Below, piece after piece: positions 51,291-59,613 of a stretch of DNA of 64,000 nt. How positions within the stretch are numbered: position 1 is the stretch's first letter; the number at the start of each line of letters is the position of its first letter. Source of the stretch: Flavobacterium johnsoniae (GTDB taxonomy: Bacteria; Bacteroidota; Bacteroidia; Flavobacteriales; Flavobacteriaceae); NCBI RefSeq assembly GCF_030388325.1, contig NZ_CP103794.1, positions 4,216,001-4,280,000 of the forward strand, read 5' to 3'. The notes under the pieces were generated by a model. It saw nothing but the letters and a program-made list of their open reading frames with translations, did not search any database and was not told where the DNA came from. Position numbers and translations under genes: made by a program.

Positions 51291-54200
51291 TTATTTCAAA
51301 TAATCGAACATTACATTATCGTTGTCTGCTTGGTCTAAACCTAAAATCATATTATTATTATTTGCAGGTGTATAGGTAACGGTAGTTCCATTTAAAGAGA
51401 ACGCATTTTTGTTAATACGTACCCCATTTATGTACATCTTTACTTCAGATAATGAAGATGGTGTATCTGTTAAATTAAAACTTGTTTGTCCATTTGTTGG
51501 AGCAAATTCTTTTATTACTTGTTTAGGAACAATTGCATTTACAATATATGCATCATTAGCTATACCTGTACCTGTTATAGTTACATTTGTACCTGCACTT
51601 ATATTTAATGCTGCTCCAACTAAATCAACTAAATCGACAACTGTTGGTGCACCACTTTCTCCATTATACGTTAAAGTCTTATTATCTTTATCGTATACCA
51701 AGGTCGTCACCGTTTCGTTTCCTCTTACGATCGTTTCCATATTCACAACATGCGTGTCTCCCGCTGCGTCCGTGTAGATGAACTCATTGTTTGTTGTGTT
51801 GTACGTAACGTTTCCTTCCACGTTTCCTGCAATCTGCGTGATGAACTGTTTTACATCTGTGCTTTCAAAAATCGTCGAAGCGTTATGGATCACATCCCCG
51901 ACAACATCAATTGTTGTAACCGTATTGTCCTCGCTTGTGTAAACATACTGCCCGTTGTTTGATGCGTCTTTATCCAGAGTCGTTACCGTTTCGTTTCCTC
52001 TTACGATCGTTTCCATATTCACAACATGCGTGTCGCCCGCTGCGTCCGTGTAGATGAACTCATTGTTTGTTGTGTTGTACGTAACGTTTCCTGCAACGTT
52101 TCCTGCAATCTCGGTGATGAACTGCTTCACTTCAGTGTTTTCGAAAATCGTCGAAGCGTTATGGATCACATCCCCGACAACATCAATTGTTGTAACCGTA
52201 TTGTCCTCGCTTGTGTAAACATACTGCCCGTTGTTTGATGCGTCTTTATCCAGAGTCGTTACCGTTTCGTTTCCTCTTACGATCGTTTCCATATTCACAA
52301 CATGCGTGTCGCCCGCTGCATCCGTGTAGATGAACTCATTGTTTGTTGTGTTGTACGTAACGTTTCCTGCAACGTTTCCTGCAATCTCGGTGATGAACTG
52401 CTTCACTTCAGTGTTTTCGAAAATCGTCGAAGCGTTATGGATCACATCCCCGACAACATCAATTGTTGTAACCGTATTGTCCTCGCTTGTGTAAACATAC
52501 TGCCCGTTGTTTGATGCGTCTTTATCCAGAGTCGTTACCGTTTCGTTTCCTCTTACGATCGTTTCCATATTCACAACATGCGTGTCGCCCGCTGCGTCCG
52601 TGTAGATGAACTCATTGTTTGTTGTGTTGTACGTAACGTTTCCTGCAACGTTTCCTGCAATCTCGGTGATGAACTGCTTCACTTCAGTGTTTTCGAAAAT
52701 CGTCGAAGCGTTATGGATCACATCCCCGACAACATCAATTGTTGTAACCGTATTGTCCTCGCTTGTGTAAACATACTGCCCGTTGTTTGATGCGTCTTTA
52801 TCAAGAGTCGTTACCGTTTCGTTTCCTCTTACGATCGTTTCCATATTCACAACATGCGTGTCGCCCGCTGCGTCCGTGTAGATGAACTCATTGTTTGTTG
52901 TGTTGTACGTAACGTTTCCTTCCACGTTTCCTGCAATCTGCGTGATGAACTGTTTTACATCTGTGCTTTCGAAAATCGTCGAAGCGTTATGGATCACATC
53001 CCCGACAACATCAATTGTTGTAACCGTATTGTCCTCGCTTGTGTAAACATACTGCCCGTTGTTTGATGCGTCTTTATCCAGAGTCGTTACCGTTTCGTTT
53101 CCTCTTACGATCGTTTCCATATTCACAACATGCGTGTCTCCCGCTGCGTCCGTGTAGATGAACTCATTGTTTGTTGTGTTGTACGTAACGTTTCCTGCAA
53201 CGTTTCCTGCAATCTGCGTGATGAACTGCTTCACTTCAGTGTTTTCGAAAATCGTCGAAGCGTTATGGATCACATCCCCGACAACATCAATTGTTGTAAC
53301 CGTATTGTCCTCGCTTGTGTAAACATACTGCCCGTTGTTTGATGCGTCTTTATCCAGAGTCGTTACCGTTTCGTTTCCTCTTACGATCGTTTCCATATTC
53401 ACAACATGCGTGTCGCCCGCTGCATCCGTGTAGATGAACTCATTGTTTGTTGTGTTGTACGTAACGTTTCCTGCAACGTTTCCTGCAATCTCGGTGATGA
53501 ACTGCTTCACTTCAGTGTTTTCGAAAATCGTCGAAGCGTTATGGATCACATCCCCGACAACATCAATTGTTGTAACCGTATTGTCCTCGCTTGTGTAAAC
53601 ATACTGCCCGTTGTTTGATGCGTCTTTATCCAGAGTCGTTACCGTTTCGTTTCCTCTTACGATCGTTTCCATATTCACAACATGCGTGTCGCCCGCTGCA
53701 TCCGTGTAGATGAACTCATTGTTTGTTGTGTTGTACGTAACGTTTCCTGCAACGTTTCCTGCAATCTGCGTGATGAACTGTTTTACATCTGTGCTTTCGA
53801 AAATCGTCGAAGCGTTATGGATCACATCCCCGACAACATCAATTGTTGTAACCGTATTGTCCTCGCTTGTGTAAACATACTGCCCGTTGTTTGATGCGTC
53901 TTTATCCAGAGTCGTTACCGTTTCGTTTCCTCTTACGATCGTTTCCATATTCACAACATGCGTATCGCCCGCTGCATCCGTGTAGATGAACTCATTGTTT
54001 GTTGTGTTGTACGTAACGTTTCCTTCCACGTTTCCTGCAATCTGCGTGATGAACTGTTTTACATCTGTGCTTTCGAAAATCGTCGAAGCGTTATGGATCA
54101 CATCCCCGACAACATCAATTGTTGTAACCGTATTGTCCTCGCTTGTGTAAACATACTGCCCGTTGTTTGATGCGTCTTTATCCAGAGTCGTTACCGTTTC

Positions 54201-55709
54201 GTTTCCTCTTACGATCGTTTCCATATTCACAACATGCGTGTCGCCCGCTGCGTCCGTGTAGATGAACTCATTGTTTGTTGTGTTGTACGTAACGTTTCCT
54301 GCAACGTTTCCTGCAATCTCGGTGATGAACTGCTTCACTTCAGTGTTTTCGAAAATCGTCGAAGCGTTATGGATCACATCCCCGACAACATCAATTGTTG
54401 TAACCGTATTGTCCTCGCTTGTGTAAACATACTGCCCGTTGTTTGATGCGTCTTTATCCAGAGTCGTTACCGTTTCGTTTCCTCTTACGATCGTTTCCAT
54501 ATTCACAACATGCGTGTCTCCCGCTGCGTCCGTGTAGATGAACTCATTGTTTGTTGTGTTGTACGTAACGTTTCCTGCAACGTTTCCTGCAATCTCGGTG
54601 ATGAACTGCTTCACTTCAGTGTTTTCGAAAATCGTCGAAGCGTTATGGATCACATCCCCGACAACATCAATTGTTGTAACCGTATTGTCCTCGCTTGTGT
54701 AAACATACTGCCCGTTGTTTGATGCGTCTTTATCCAGAGTCGTTACCGTTTCGTTTCCTCTTACGATCGTTTCCATATTCACAACATGCGTGTCGCCCGC
54801 TGCGTCCGTGTAGATGAACTCATTGTTTGTTGTGTTGTACGTAACGTTTCCTGCAACGTTTCCTGCAATCTCGGTGATGAACTGCTTCACTTCAGTGTTT
54901 TCGAAAATCGTCGAAGCGTTATGGATCACATCCCCGACAACATCAATTGTTGTAACCGTATTGTCCTCGCTTGTGTAAACATACTGCCCGTTGTTTGATG
55001 CGTCTTTATCCAGAGTCGTTACCGTTTCGTTTCCTCTTACGATCGTTTCCATATTCACAACATGCGTGTCGCCCGCTGCGTCCGTGTAGATGAACTCATT
55101 GTTTGTTGTGTTGTACGTAACGTTTCCTTCCACGTTTCCTGCAATCTGCGTGATGAACTGTTTTACATCTGTGCTTTCGAAAATCGTCGAAGCGTTATGG
55201 ATCACATCCCCGACAACATCAATTGTTGTAACCGTATTGTCTTCGCTTGTGTAAACATACTTCCCGTTATTAGAAGGATCTTTATCTAAAGTAGTTATAA
55301 CTTCATTTGCTTTTATGATATCAATAATATTAATAGTCTCAGTCTTTCCCGATGCATCAATATAGCTGAACTGATTAATCGTTGGATTAAAAATAACATT
55401 TCCATTACCAGCAGAAGCTTCTCCAGAAACAACAATTCTATTCCATTTATTATCATACCAGTAATAGTACCCTGGCTTAATATCTAATCCATTGTTTGTA
55501 TTAAAAACCAGTAAACTTTCTACTACACCAGGAACCGTTCTATCATCTGTTGAACTTTTTAAAGAAATTCTAGGAATCAAAATACCTTTGTCTGTTGCAA
55601 AAACTTCTAACTGAGCAGATGGAGTAACTTCTTGTTTCCCTATTGCTACCTGTGAGTAAGCCGAATATCCACCTAAGACAAAAAGTAAAGGAAGTAATCT
55701 ATTCTTCAT
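51291..55709 (-). CDS. Repeat fibre protein with thirteen 92-residue repeats
   Basis: A 1472-residue secreted protein. Signal peptide (MKNRLLPLLFVLGGYSAYSQ); an N-terminal head domain (about 20-105; PSAQLEVFATDKGILIPRI, KPGYYYWYDNKWNRI) shared with the gene at 56028; thirteen tandem 92-residue units (about 140-1335); then a unique tail ending ADNDNVMFDYLK. Each unit runs from ETVTTLDKDASNNGQYVYTS through TTIDVVGDVIHNASTIFE to EFIYTDAAGDTHVVNMETIV. No S74 or T9SS sorting domain was found. It is probably an elongated surface or secreted fibre. Own terminator at 51241-51277, so a single-gene unit. Confidence 0.8.
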   Translation of the reverse strand: MKNRLLPLLFVLGGYSAYSQVAIGKQEVTPSAQLEVFATDKGILIPRISLKSSTDDRTVPGVVESLLVFNTNNGLDIKPGYYYWYDNKWNRIVVSGEASAGNGNVIFNPTINQFSYIDASGKTETINIIDIIKANEVITTLDKDPSNNGKYVYTSEDNTVTTIDVVGDVIHNASTIFESTDVKQFITQIAGNVEGNVTYNTTNNEFIYTDAAGDTHVVNMETIVRGNETVTTLDKDASNNGQYVYTSEDNTVTTIDVVGDVIHNASTIFENTEVKQFITEIAGNVAGNVTYNTTNNEFIYTDAAGDTHVVNMETIVRGNETVTTLDKDASNNGQYVYTSEDNTVTTIDVVGDVIHNASTIFENTEVKQFITEIAGNVAGNVTYNTTNNEFIYTDAAGDTHVVNMETIVRGNETVTTLDKDASNNGQYVYTSEDNTVTTIDVVGDVIHNASTIFENTEVKQFITEIAGNVAGNVTYNTTNNEFIYTDAAGDTHVVNMETIVRGNETVTTLDKDASNNGQYVYTSEDNTVTTIDVVGDVIHNASTIFESTDVKQFITQIAGNVEGNVTYNTTNNEFIYTDAAGDTHVVNMETIVRGNETVTTLDKDASNNGQYVYTSEDNTVTTIDVVGDVIHNASTIFESTDVKQFITQIAGNVAGNVTYNTTNNEFIYTDAAGDTHVVNMETIVRGNETVTTLDKDASNNGQYVYTSEDNTVTTIDVVGDVIHNASTIFENTEVKQFITEIAGNVAGNVTYNTTNNEFIYTDAAGDTHVVNMETIVRGNETVTTLDKDASNNGQYVYTSEDNTVTTIDVVGDVIHNASTIFENTEVKQFITQIAGNVAGNVTYNTTNNEFIYTDAAGDTHVVNMETIVRGNETVTTLDKDASNNGQYVYTSEDNTVTTIDVVGDVIHNASTIFESTDVKQFITQIAGNVEGNVTYNTTNNEFIYTDAAGDTHVVNMETIVRGNETVTTLDKDASNNGQYVYTSEDNTVTTIDVVGDVIHNASTIFENTEVKQFITEIAGNVAGNVTYNTTNNEFIYTDAAGDTHVVNMETIVRGNETVTTLDKDASNNGQYVYTSEDNTVTTIDVVGDVIHNASTIFENTEVKQFITEIAGNVAGNVTYNTTNNEFIYTDAAGDTHVVNMETIVRGNETVTTLDKDASNNGQYVYTSEDNTVTTIDVVGDVIHNASTIFENTEVKQFITEIAGNVAGNVTYNTTNNEFIYTDAAGDTHVVNMETIVRGNETVTTLDKDASNNGQYVYTSEDNTVTTIDVVGDVIHNASTIFESTDVKQFITQIAGNVEGNVTYNTTNNEFIYTDAAGDTHVVNMETIVRGNETVTTLVYDKDNKTLTYNGESGAPTVVDLVDLVGAALNISAGTNVTITGTGIANDAYIVNAIVPKQVIKEFAPTNGQTSFNLTDTPSSLSEVKMYINGVRINKNAFSLNGTTVTYTPANNNNMILGLDQADNDNVMFDYLK
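51705..55292 (-). repeat. Thirteen tandem 276-base repeats
   Basis: The unit is exactly 276 bases (92 codons) and copies are nearly identical in DNA. Two main variants differ at linked sites: A (GNVEG, FITQ, STD, codes from TTCCTTCCACGTTTCC) and B (GNVAG, FITE, NTE). Two copies are mixed. Starting at 51750 the order is A B B B A mix B mix A B B B A. The repeat DNA is visibly richer in G+C than the flanks. Confidence 0.92.
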
Positions 55710-56027
55710 AAGATTTAATCTATTAATGAGTTATTAAATTATTATTGATTTTGCATCTTCATTAAGATTCAAATCATCAATATTTTTAGTTTAATTCTGA
55801 TCAACAAAGATTCTATGATTATAGTTTTTTTCTTACCACTAGAAGTTCTAATTGTTACATTTTAAGACATTTTTTTACCTGTATTTATACATAAAATATA
55901 TTAAAACAATAAAAACTATATTTAATTACAAACTTTTCATGATTGTTTTTCACTTCATTTTTCACATTTTCAAAAACAAAAAAATCCGATTATAAATAAT
56001 CGGATTTTTAGTTTATTCAAAGAAAAA
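55710..56027. other. Gap between the two large fibre genes
   Basis: 318 AT-rich bases with the terminator at 55978-56013. No gene and no consensus promoter was found for the gene starting at 55709. Confidence 0.5.
55978..56013 (-). terminator. Terminator of the collagen-like/S74 gene
   Basis: AAAAATCCGATT-ATAA-ATAATCGGATTTTT, a strong stem ending just past the stop at 56028. Confidence 0.85.
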
Positions 56028-59000
56028 TTATTTCTTGTCTATTAATTTTTGTACTAGTGATTTCAACTCTTCAATCTCAGACTGCTGTTCTTTTATTGCA
56101 TTAATTAATACGGGAACCATTTCAGCATAATTTACACCTAATGTTTTAGCTTCATCGTCTCCTACATTTACAGCTTCAGGCAATATAGTTTGTACTTGCT
56201 GTGCAGAAACTCCAATCTTTAATTTACTATCTGAATTATCTTTCCAGTTATAAGTAATTGGTTCTATTTTCACAACTTCAGCCAATCCATATTTTAAAGG
56301 TTTAATATTTTTCTTCAAACGAATATCAGAAGTTTGAATTGTACCATTTGTAGCATATACAGCTGCCCATTTTTTCGTGCTTATTCCTAAATTTTGATTC
56401 GTTCCATCAGGATATAAATTACCCGTTTCATCAAGTGTCATATATGATGATAACCCTGATGTTCCAAATTGAAGTCTACTCAACAGCGAAGTACCATCAC
56501 CAACATACCTACTTCCAATACGACTATTTATTTTACCACCTACTCCTGCAGTTGTTCCTGTAAATTGAATCTCACCCATATAATCATTGTTAGCCATATT
56601 AGCAGATCCTGATTTATTATATTCCAATTCTAAACGATTATAAGTTCCATTAGATTGAAAAGAAACTGTGTTTTCTGCTACAGCAGAACTTGCCGCCTGA
56701 ACTGTTAATTTAGATGGAATTACATTTGCTCCTATACCTGTGCCTACTCCAAAATATCCATTTTCATCAATAACTGCTCGTGTAACATTTGATGTCCAGA
56801 ATTGAATATCACTTAAATTACTTGAACCACTATCAGTTCCTTTATAAGTTGCAATGATATTTGAACTTTTTAAGAACGAAGCGCCAGTAGGACTATAGCC
56901 AAAAGTTAACTGTCCCATTCTTGCACCTTTAGCAATTACACCTGGCACGGCAGGCCTTAAGTACATTTGAAGTGCAGAGTTATCTCCTATGCCTTCTAAT
57001 ATTACATCATTACCAATACCATTTGCACTTTTAAGATGTATTCCTGCATCTGGAGCAGTAGTTCCTAAACCTAACCTTCCAGCTGTTGTCAATCTCATAT
57101 TTTCAACATTGTTTGTAATAAATGGAAGATCAAAAGAATTCTTCGTACCAATTGTCTTTAACGAAGGAACTGTATTACCATCTAATAACCAAGGTAAATC
57201 ATCCGACCATCTTACTACACCTGGCTCATCTGTAATTAACATCGAAGGTTTGCTTACAGCTGGTACGATATTAATTTGTGTGTCAGTTAGAACAGCACCT
57301 TTTGAATTTTTAATTTCCAAAACATTAGGAGATGTAGTAGTAGTAAGATCTTTTGAGTTTATCCCAATTGTTAGATCACTATCAACAACCTTACCCGAGC
57401 CAGAAATTGTAATTGGACTTGTTCCTTTTAAATCTGCTTTTGTAACTGTTGCGTCTGAACCAGGTTCTCCAGGTTCTCCCTTATCTCCAGGCTTTCCTTT
57501 TAAAGCTGCAAGCTGCTCATCTGTGAAATCTGAATATTTGAAATCTTTTCCGTCTGTTCCGGGTGCTCCAGGCGCTCCGTCATTGCCAGGATTCCCTTTC
57601 AATCCCGCCAACTGGTCTGGAGTGAAATCTGAATACTTGAAATCTTTTCCGTCTGTTCCGGGTGCTCCAGGCGCTCCGTCATTGCCAGGATTTCCTTTCA
57701 GTCCCGCCAACTGGTCTGGAGTGAAATCTGAATACTTGAAATCTTTCCCGTCTGTTCCGGGTGCTCCAGGCGCTCCGTCATTGCCAGGATTCCCTTTCAG
57801 TCCCGCCAACTGGTCTGGAGTGAAATCTGAATACTTGAAATCTTTTCCGTCTGTTCCGGGTGCTCCAGGCGCTCCGTCATTGCCAGGATTCCCTTTCAGT
57901 CCCGCCAACTGGTCTGGAGTGAAATCTGAATACTTGAAATCTTTTCCGTCTGTTCCGGGTGCTCCAGGCGCTCCGTCATTGCCAGGATTCCCTTTCAGTC
58001 CCGCCAACTGGTCTGGAGTGAAATCTGAATACTTGAAATCTTTTCCGTCTGTTCCAGGTGCTCCAGGCGCTCCGTCATTGCCAGGATTCCCTTTCAGTCC
58101 CGCCAACTGGTCTGGAGTGAAATCTGAATACTTGAAATCTTTCCCGTCTGTTCCAGGTGCTCCAGGCGCTCCGTCATTGCCAGGATTTCCTTTCAATCCC
58201 GCCAACTGGTCTGGAGTGAAATCTGAATACTTGAAATCTTTCCCGTCTGTTCCGGGTGCTCCAGGCGCTCCGTCATTGCCAGGATTTCCTTTTAGTCCAG
58301 CCAACTGGTCTGGAGTGAAATCTGAATACTTGAAATCTTTTCCATCTCTTCCAGGTGCTCCAGGCGCTCCGTCATTGCCAGGATTTCCTTTCAGTCCCGC
58401 CAACTGGTCTGGAGTGAAATCTGAATACTTGAAATCTTTCCCGTCCAATCCATCTTTTCCTCTTACCTTGCCCGCATCAGATGTAAAGCCGTCATTATAG
58501 GTAATGATAAGTTTTCCGTCTGAATCAATCGTTGTACCCGTAATGCTTCTTCCGTCCAATCCATCTTTTCCGTCTTTTCCTTTTACCTTGCCCGCATCAG
58601 ATGTAGAACCGTCATTATAGGTAATGATAAGATGTCCGTTTGCATCAACTGCTGTACCTGTGATGCTTTTTCCGTCTAACCCTTTTTCTCCATTATCCCC
58701 TCTGTCTCCTTTATCTCCTTTATCTCCTTTATCTCCTTTATCTCCTTTATCTCCTTTATCTCCTTTTACTTTTCCAGCATCTATGATTGTTCCATCAGAA
58801 AAAGTAATAATAAGATTTCCAGCAGGATTAATTATTGTATTTGAAATAGTTTTTCCTCCTTTACCAATTTCATCTGAAATCGCAATTCTACACCATCTGT
58901 CGATATACCAATAGTAATAACCTGGCTTCACATCTGCAATTGTTTCTGTGTTAAAAACCAAAAGGCTATTTACATTTTTTCCATCTTTAATAGTAGTACG

Positions 59001-59165
59001 ATCAGTAGTGCTTGTTAATGGTATTTGAGGAATCAAAAGACCTTTGTCTGTTGCATAAACCTCTAACTGTGCAGAAGGGTTTGCTTCTTGCTTTCCTATT
59101 ACAACTTGTGAATAAGCAGAATAACCACCTAACACAAATAATAAAGGAAGTAATTTATTTTTCAT
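56028..59165 (-). CDS. Collagen-like fibre protein with C-terminal S74 chaperone
   Basis: A 1045-residue protein starting at ATG 59165 (MKNKLLPLLFVLGGYSAYSQ), which gives a signal peptide like that of the gene at 51291; a 16-codon upstream extension is unlikely. After the shared head domain (about 20-105) come a KGD run, a SITGT...GHLIITYNDG repeat pair, ten 33-residue interrupted collagen-like repeats (GKDFKYSDFTPDQLAGLKGN then Gly-X-Y), a long beta region, and a C-terminal S74 domain (SDIRLKKNIKPLKYGLAEVV, GVSAQQVQTILPEAV) with a coiled-coil end. Such proteins form collagen-type trimers capped by a phage-like chaperone. No T9SS sorting domain. Confidence 0.83.
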   Translation of the reverse strand: MKNKLLPLLFVLGGYSAYSQVVIGKQEANPSAQLEVYATDKGLLIPQIPLTSTTDRTTIKDGKNVNSLLVFNTETIADVKPGYYYWYIDRWCRIAISDEIGKGGKTISNTIINPAGNLIITFSDGTIIDAGKVKGDKGDKGDKGDKGDKGDKGDRGDNGEKGLDGKSITGTAVDANGHLIITYNDGSTSDAGKVKGKDGKDGLDGRSITGTTIDSDGKLIITYNDGFTSDAGKVRGKDGLDGKDFKYSDFTPDQLAGLKGNPGNDGAPGAPGRDGKDFKYSDFTPDQLAGLKGNPGNDGAPGAPGTDGKDFKYSDFTPDQLAGLKGNPGNDGAPGAPGTDGKDFKYSDFTPDQLAGLKGNPGNDGAPGAPGTDGKDFKYSDFTPDQLAGLKGNPGNDGAPGAPGTDGKDFKYSDFTPDQLAGLKGNPGNDGAPGAPGTDGKDFKYSDFTPDQLAGLKGNPGNDGAPGAPGTDGKDFKYSDFTPDQLAGLKGNPGNDGAPGAPGTDGKDFKYSDFTPDQLAGLKGNPGNDGAPGAPGTDGKDFKYSDFTDEQLAALKGKPGDKGEPGEPGSDATVTKADLKGTSPITISGSGKVVDSDLTIGINSKDLTTTTSPNVLEIKNSKGAVLTDTQINIVPAVSKPSMLITDEPGVVRWSDDLPWLLDGNTVPSLKTIGTKNSFDLPFITNNVENMRLTTAGRLGLGTTAPDAGIHLKSANGIGNDVILEGIGDNSALQMYLRPAVPGVIAKGARMGQLTFGYSPTGASFLKSSNIIATYKGTDSGSSNLSDIQFWTSNVTRAVIDENGYFGVGTGIGANVIPSKLTVQAASSAVAENTVSFQSNGTYNRLELEYNKSGSANMANNDYMGEIQFTGTTAGVGGKINSRIGSRYVGDGTSLLSRLQFGTSGLSSYMTLDETGNLYPDGTNQNLGISTKKWAAVYATNGTIQTSDIRLKKNIKPLKYGLAEVVKIEPITYNWKDNSDSKLKIGVSAQQVQTILPEAVNVGDDEAKTLGVNYAEMVPVLINAIKEQQSEIEELKSLVQKLIDKK
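57455..58446 (-). repeat. Ten tandem 99-base collagen-like repeats
   Basis: Nine copies encode the TPDQLAGLKGN form and a tenth, nearest the C-terminus, encodes the diverged TDEQLAALKGK form. The period is 99 bases (33 codons) and copies differ mainly by silent changes (TTTCCG/TTTCCC, CCGGGT/CCAGGT). Confidence 0.92.
58700..58768 (-). repeat. 9-base tandem repeat (KGD run)
   Basis: TCTCCTTTA is repeated about seven times in perfect register on the plus strand, encoding seven Lys-Gly-Asp triplets. Gain or loss of a copy would keep the frame. Confidence 0.85.
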
Positions 59166-59213
59166 AACATTTAAATTATCAATTTGTTTTTTCCTTGTTT
59201 CAAAAAAGAGCAC

Positions 59214-59613
59214 TAGTTTTCTTCTGTATTAGACAGAAAAACTAAATATTTAGTATTCAATAAAATACAAAAGTGTTAATGCTTATTTGAGGGTACAAAG
59301 TTCTTTCGAAATTGAAATTGAAAATGCCAGTAAAAGTTTTTAAACTTACATTATAAGGTATTTTTTTTAGATATACTGAAGACTAACAACTTAGCTAATT
59401 GAACAAAAAAAGGTGAGAAATGTATCTTTCTCACCTTTTTTAAAATTGTCAAAATATTAAACCAAAAATATTTAAGAATTTTCCAAAAACATTAAATAAT
59501 AAACTCGGTATCTACAGCTGCAAATTTCTTATTACGACAATTATATAATTACCCTTATAAATTTTTAAAATAATAGTATAAGACTTTTTAGTTAATTATT
59601 AAATTCAGATAAG
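59214..59613. other. Gap between the giant adhesin and the collagen-like gene
   Basis: 400 AT-rich bases. A terminator lies at 59404-59442, belonging to the upstream adhesin gene. The first 150 bases before the collagen-like gene hold no consensus promoter I can support. No gene. Confidence 0.5.
59404..59442 (-). terminator. Terminator of the giant adhesin gene
   Basis: AAAAAAAGGTGAGA, loop, TTCTCACCTTTTTT. It lies about 170 bases past the stop, farther than usual. Confidence 0.78.

Noticed and set aside
51750..55289. Thirteen plus-strand frames of about 70 residues at 276-base spacing
   Set aside because: They are antisense shadows of the tandem repeats in the minus-strand fibre gene, with cysteine/valine/arginine-rich composition and no start context.
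51705..55292. Regular repeats considered as a CRISPR array
   Set aside because: The period is 276 bases with no unique spacers, and the whole array is one open coding frame.
56989..58500. 503-residue plus-strand open frame
   Set aside because: It is antisense to the collagen-like repeats; the 99-base period simply keeps this frame open. The minus-strand reading has a signal peptide, known domains and a terminator.
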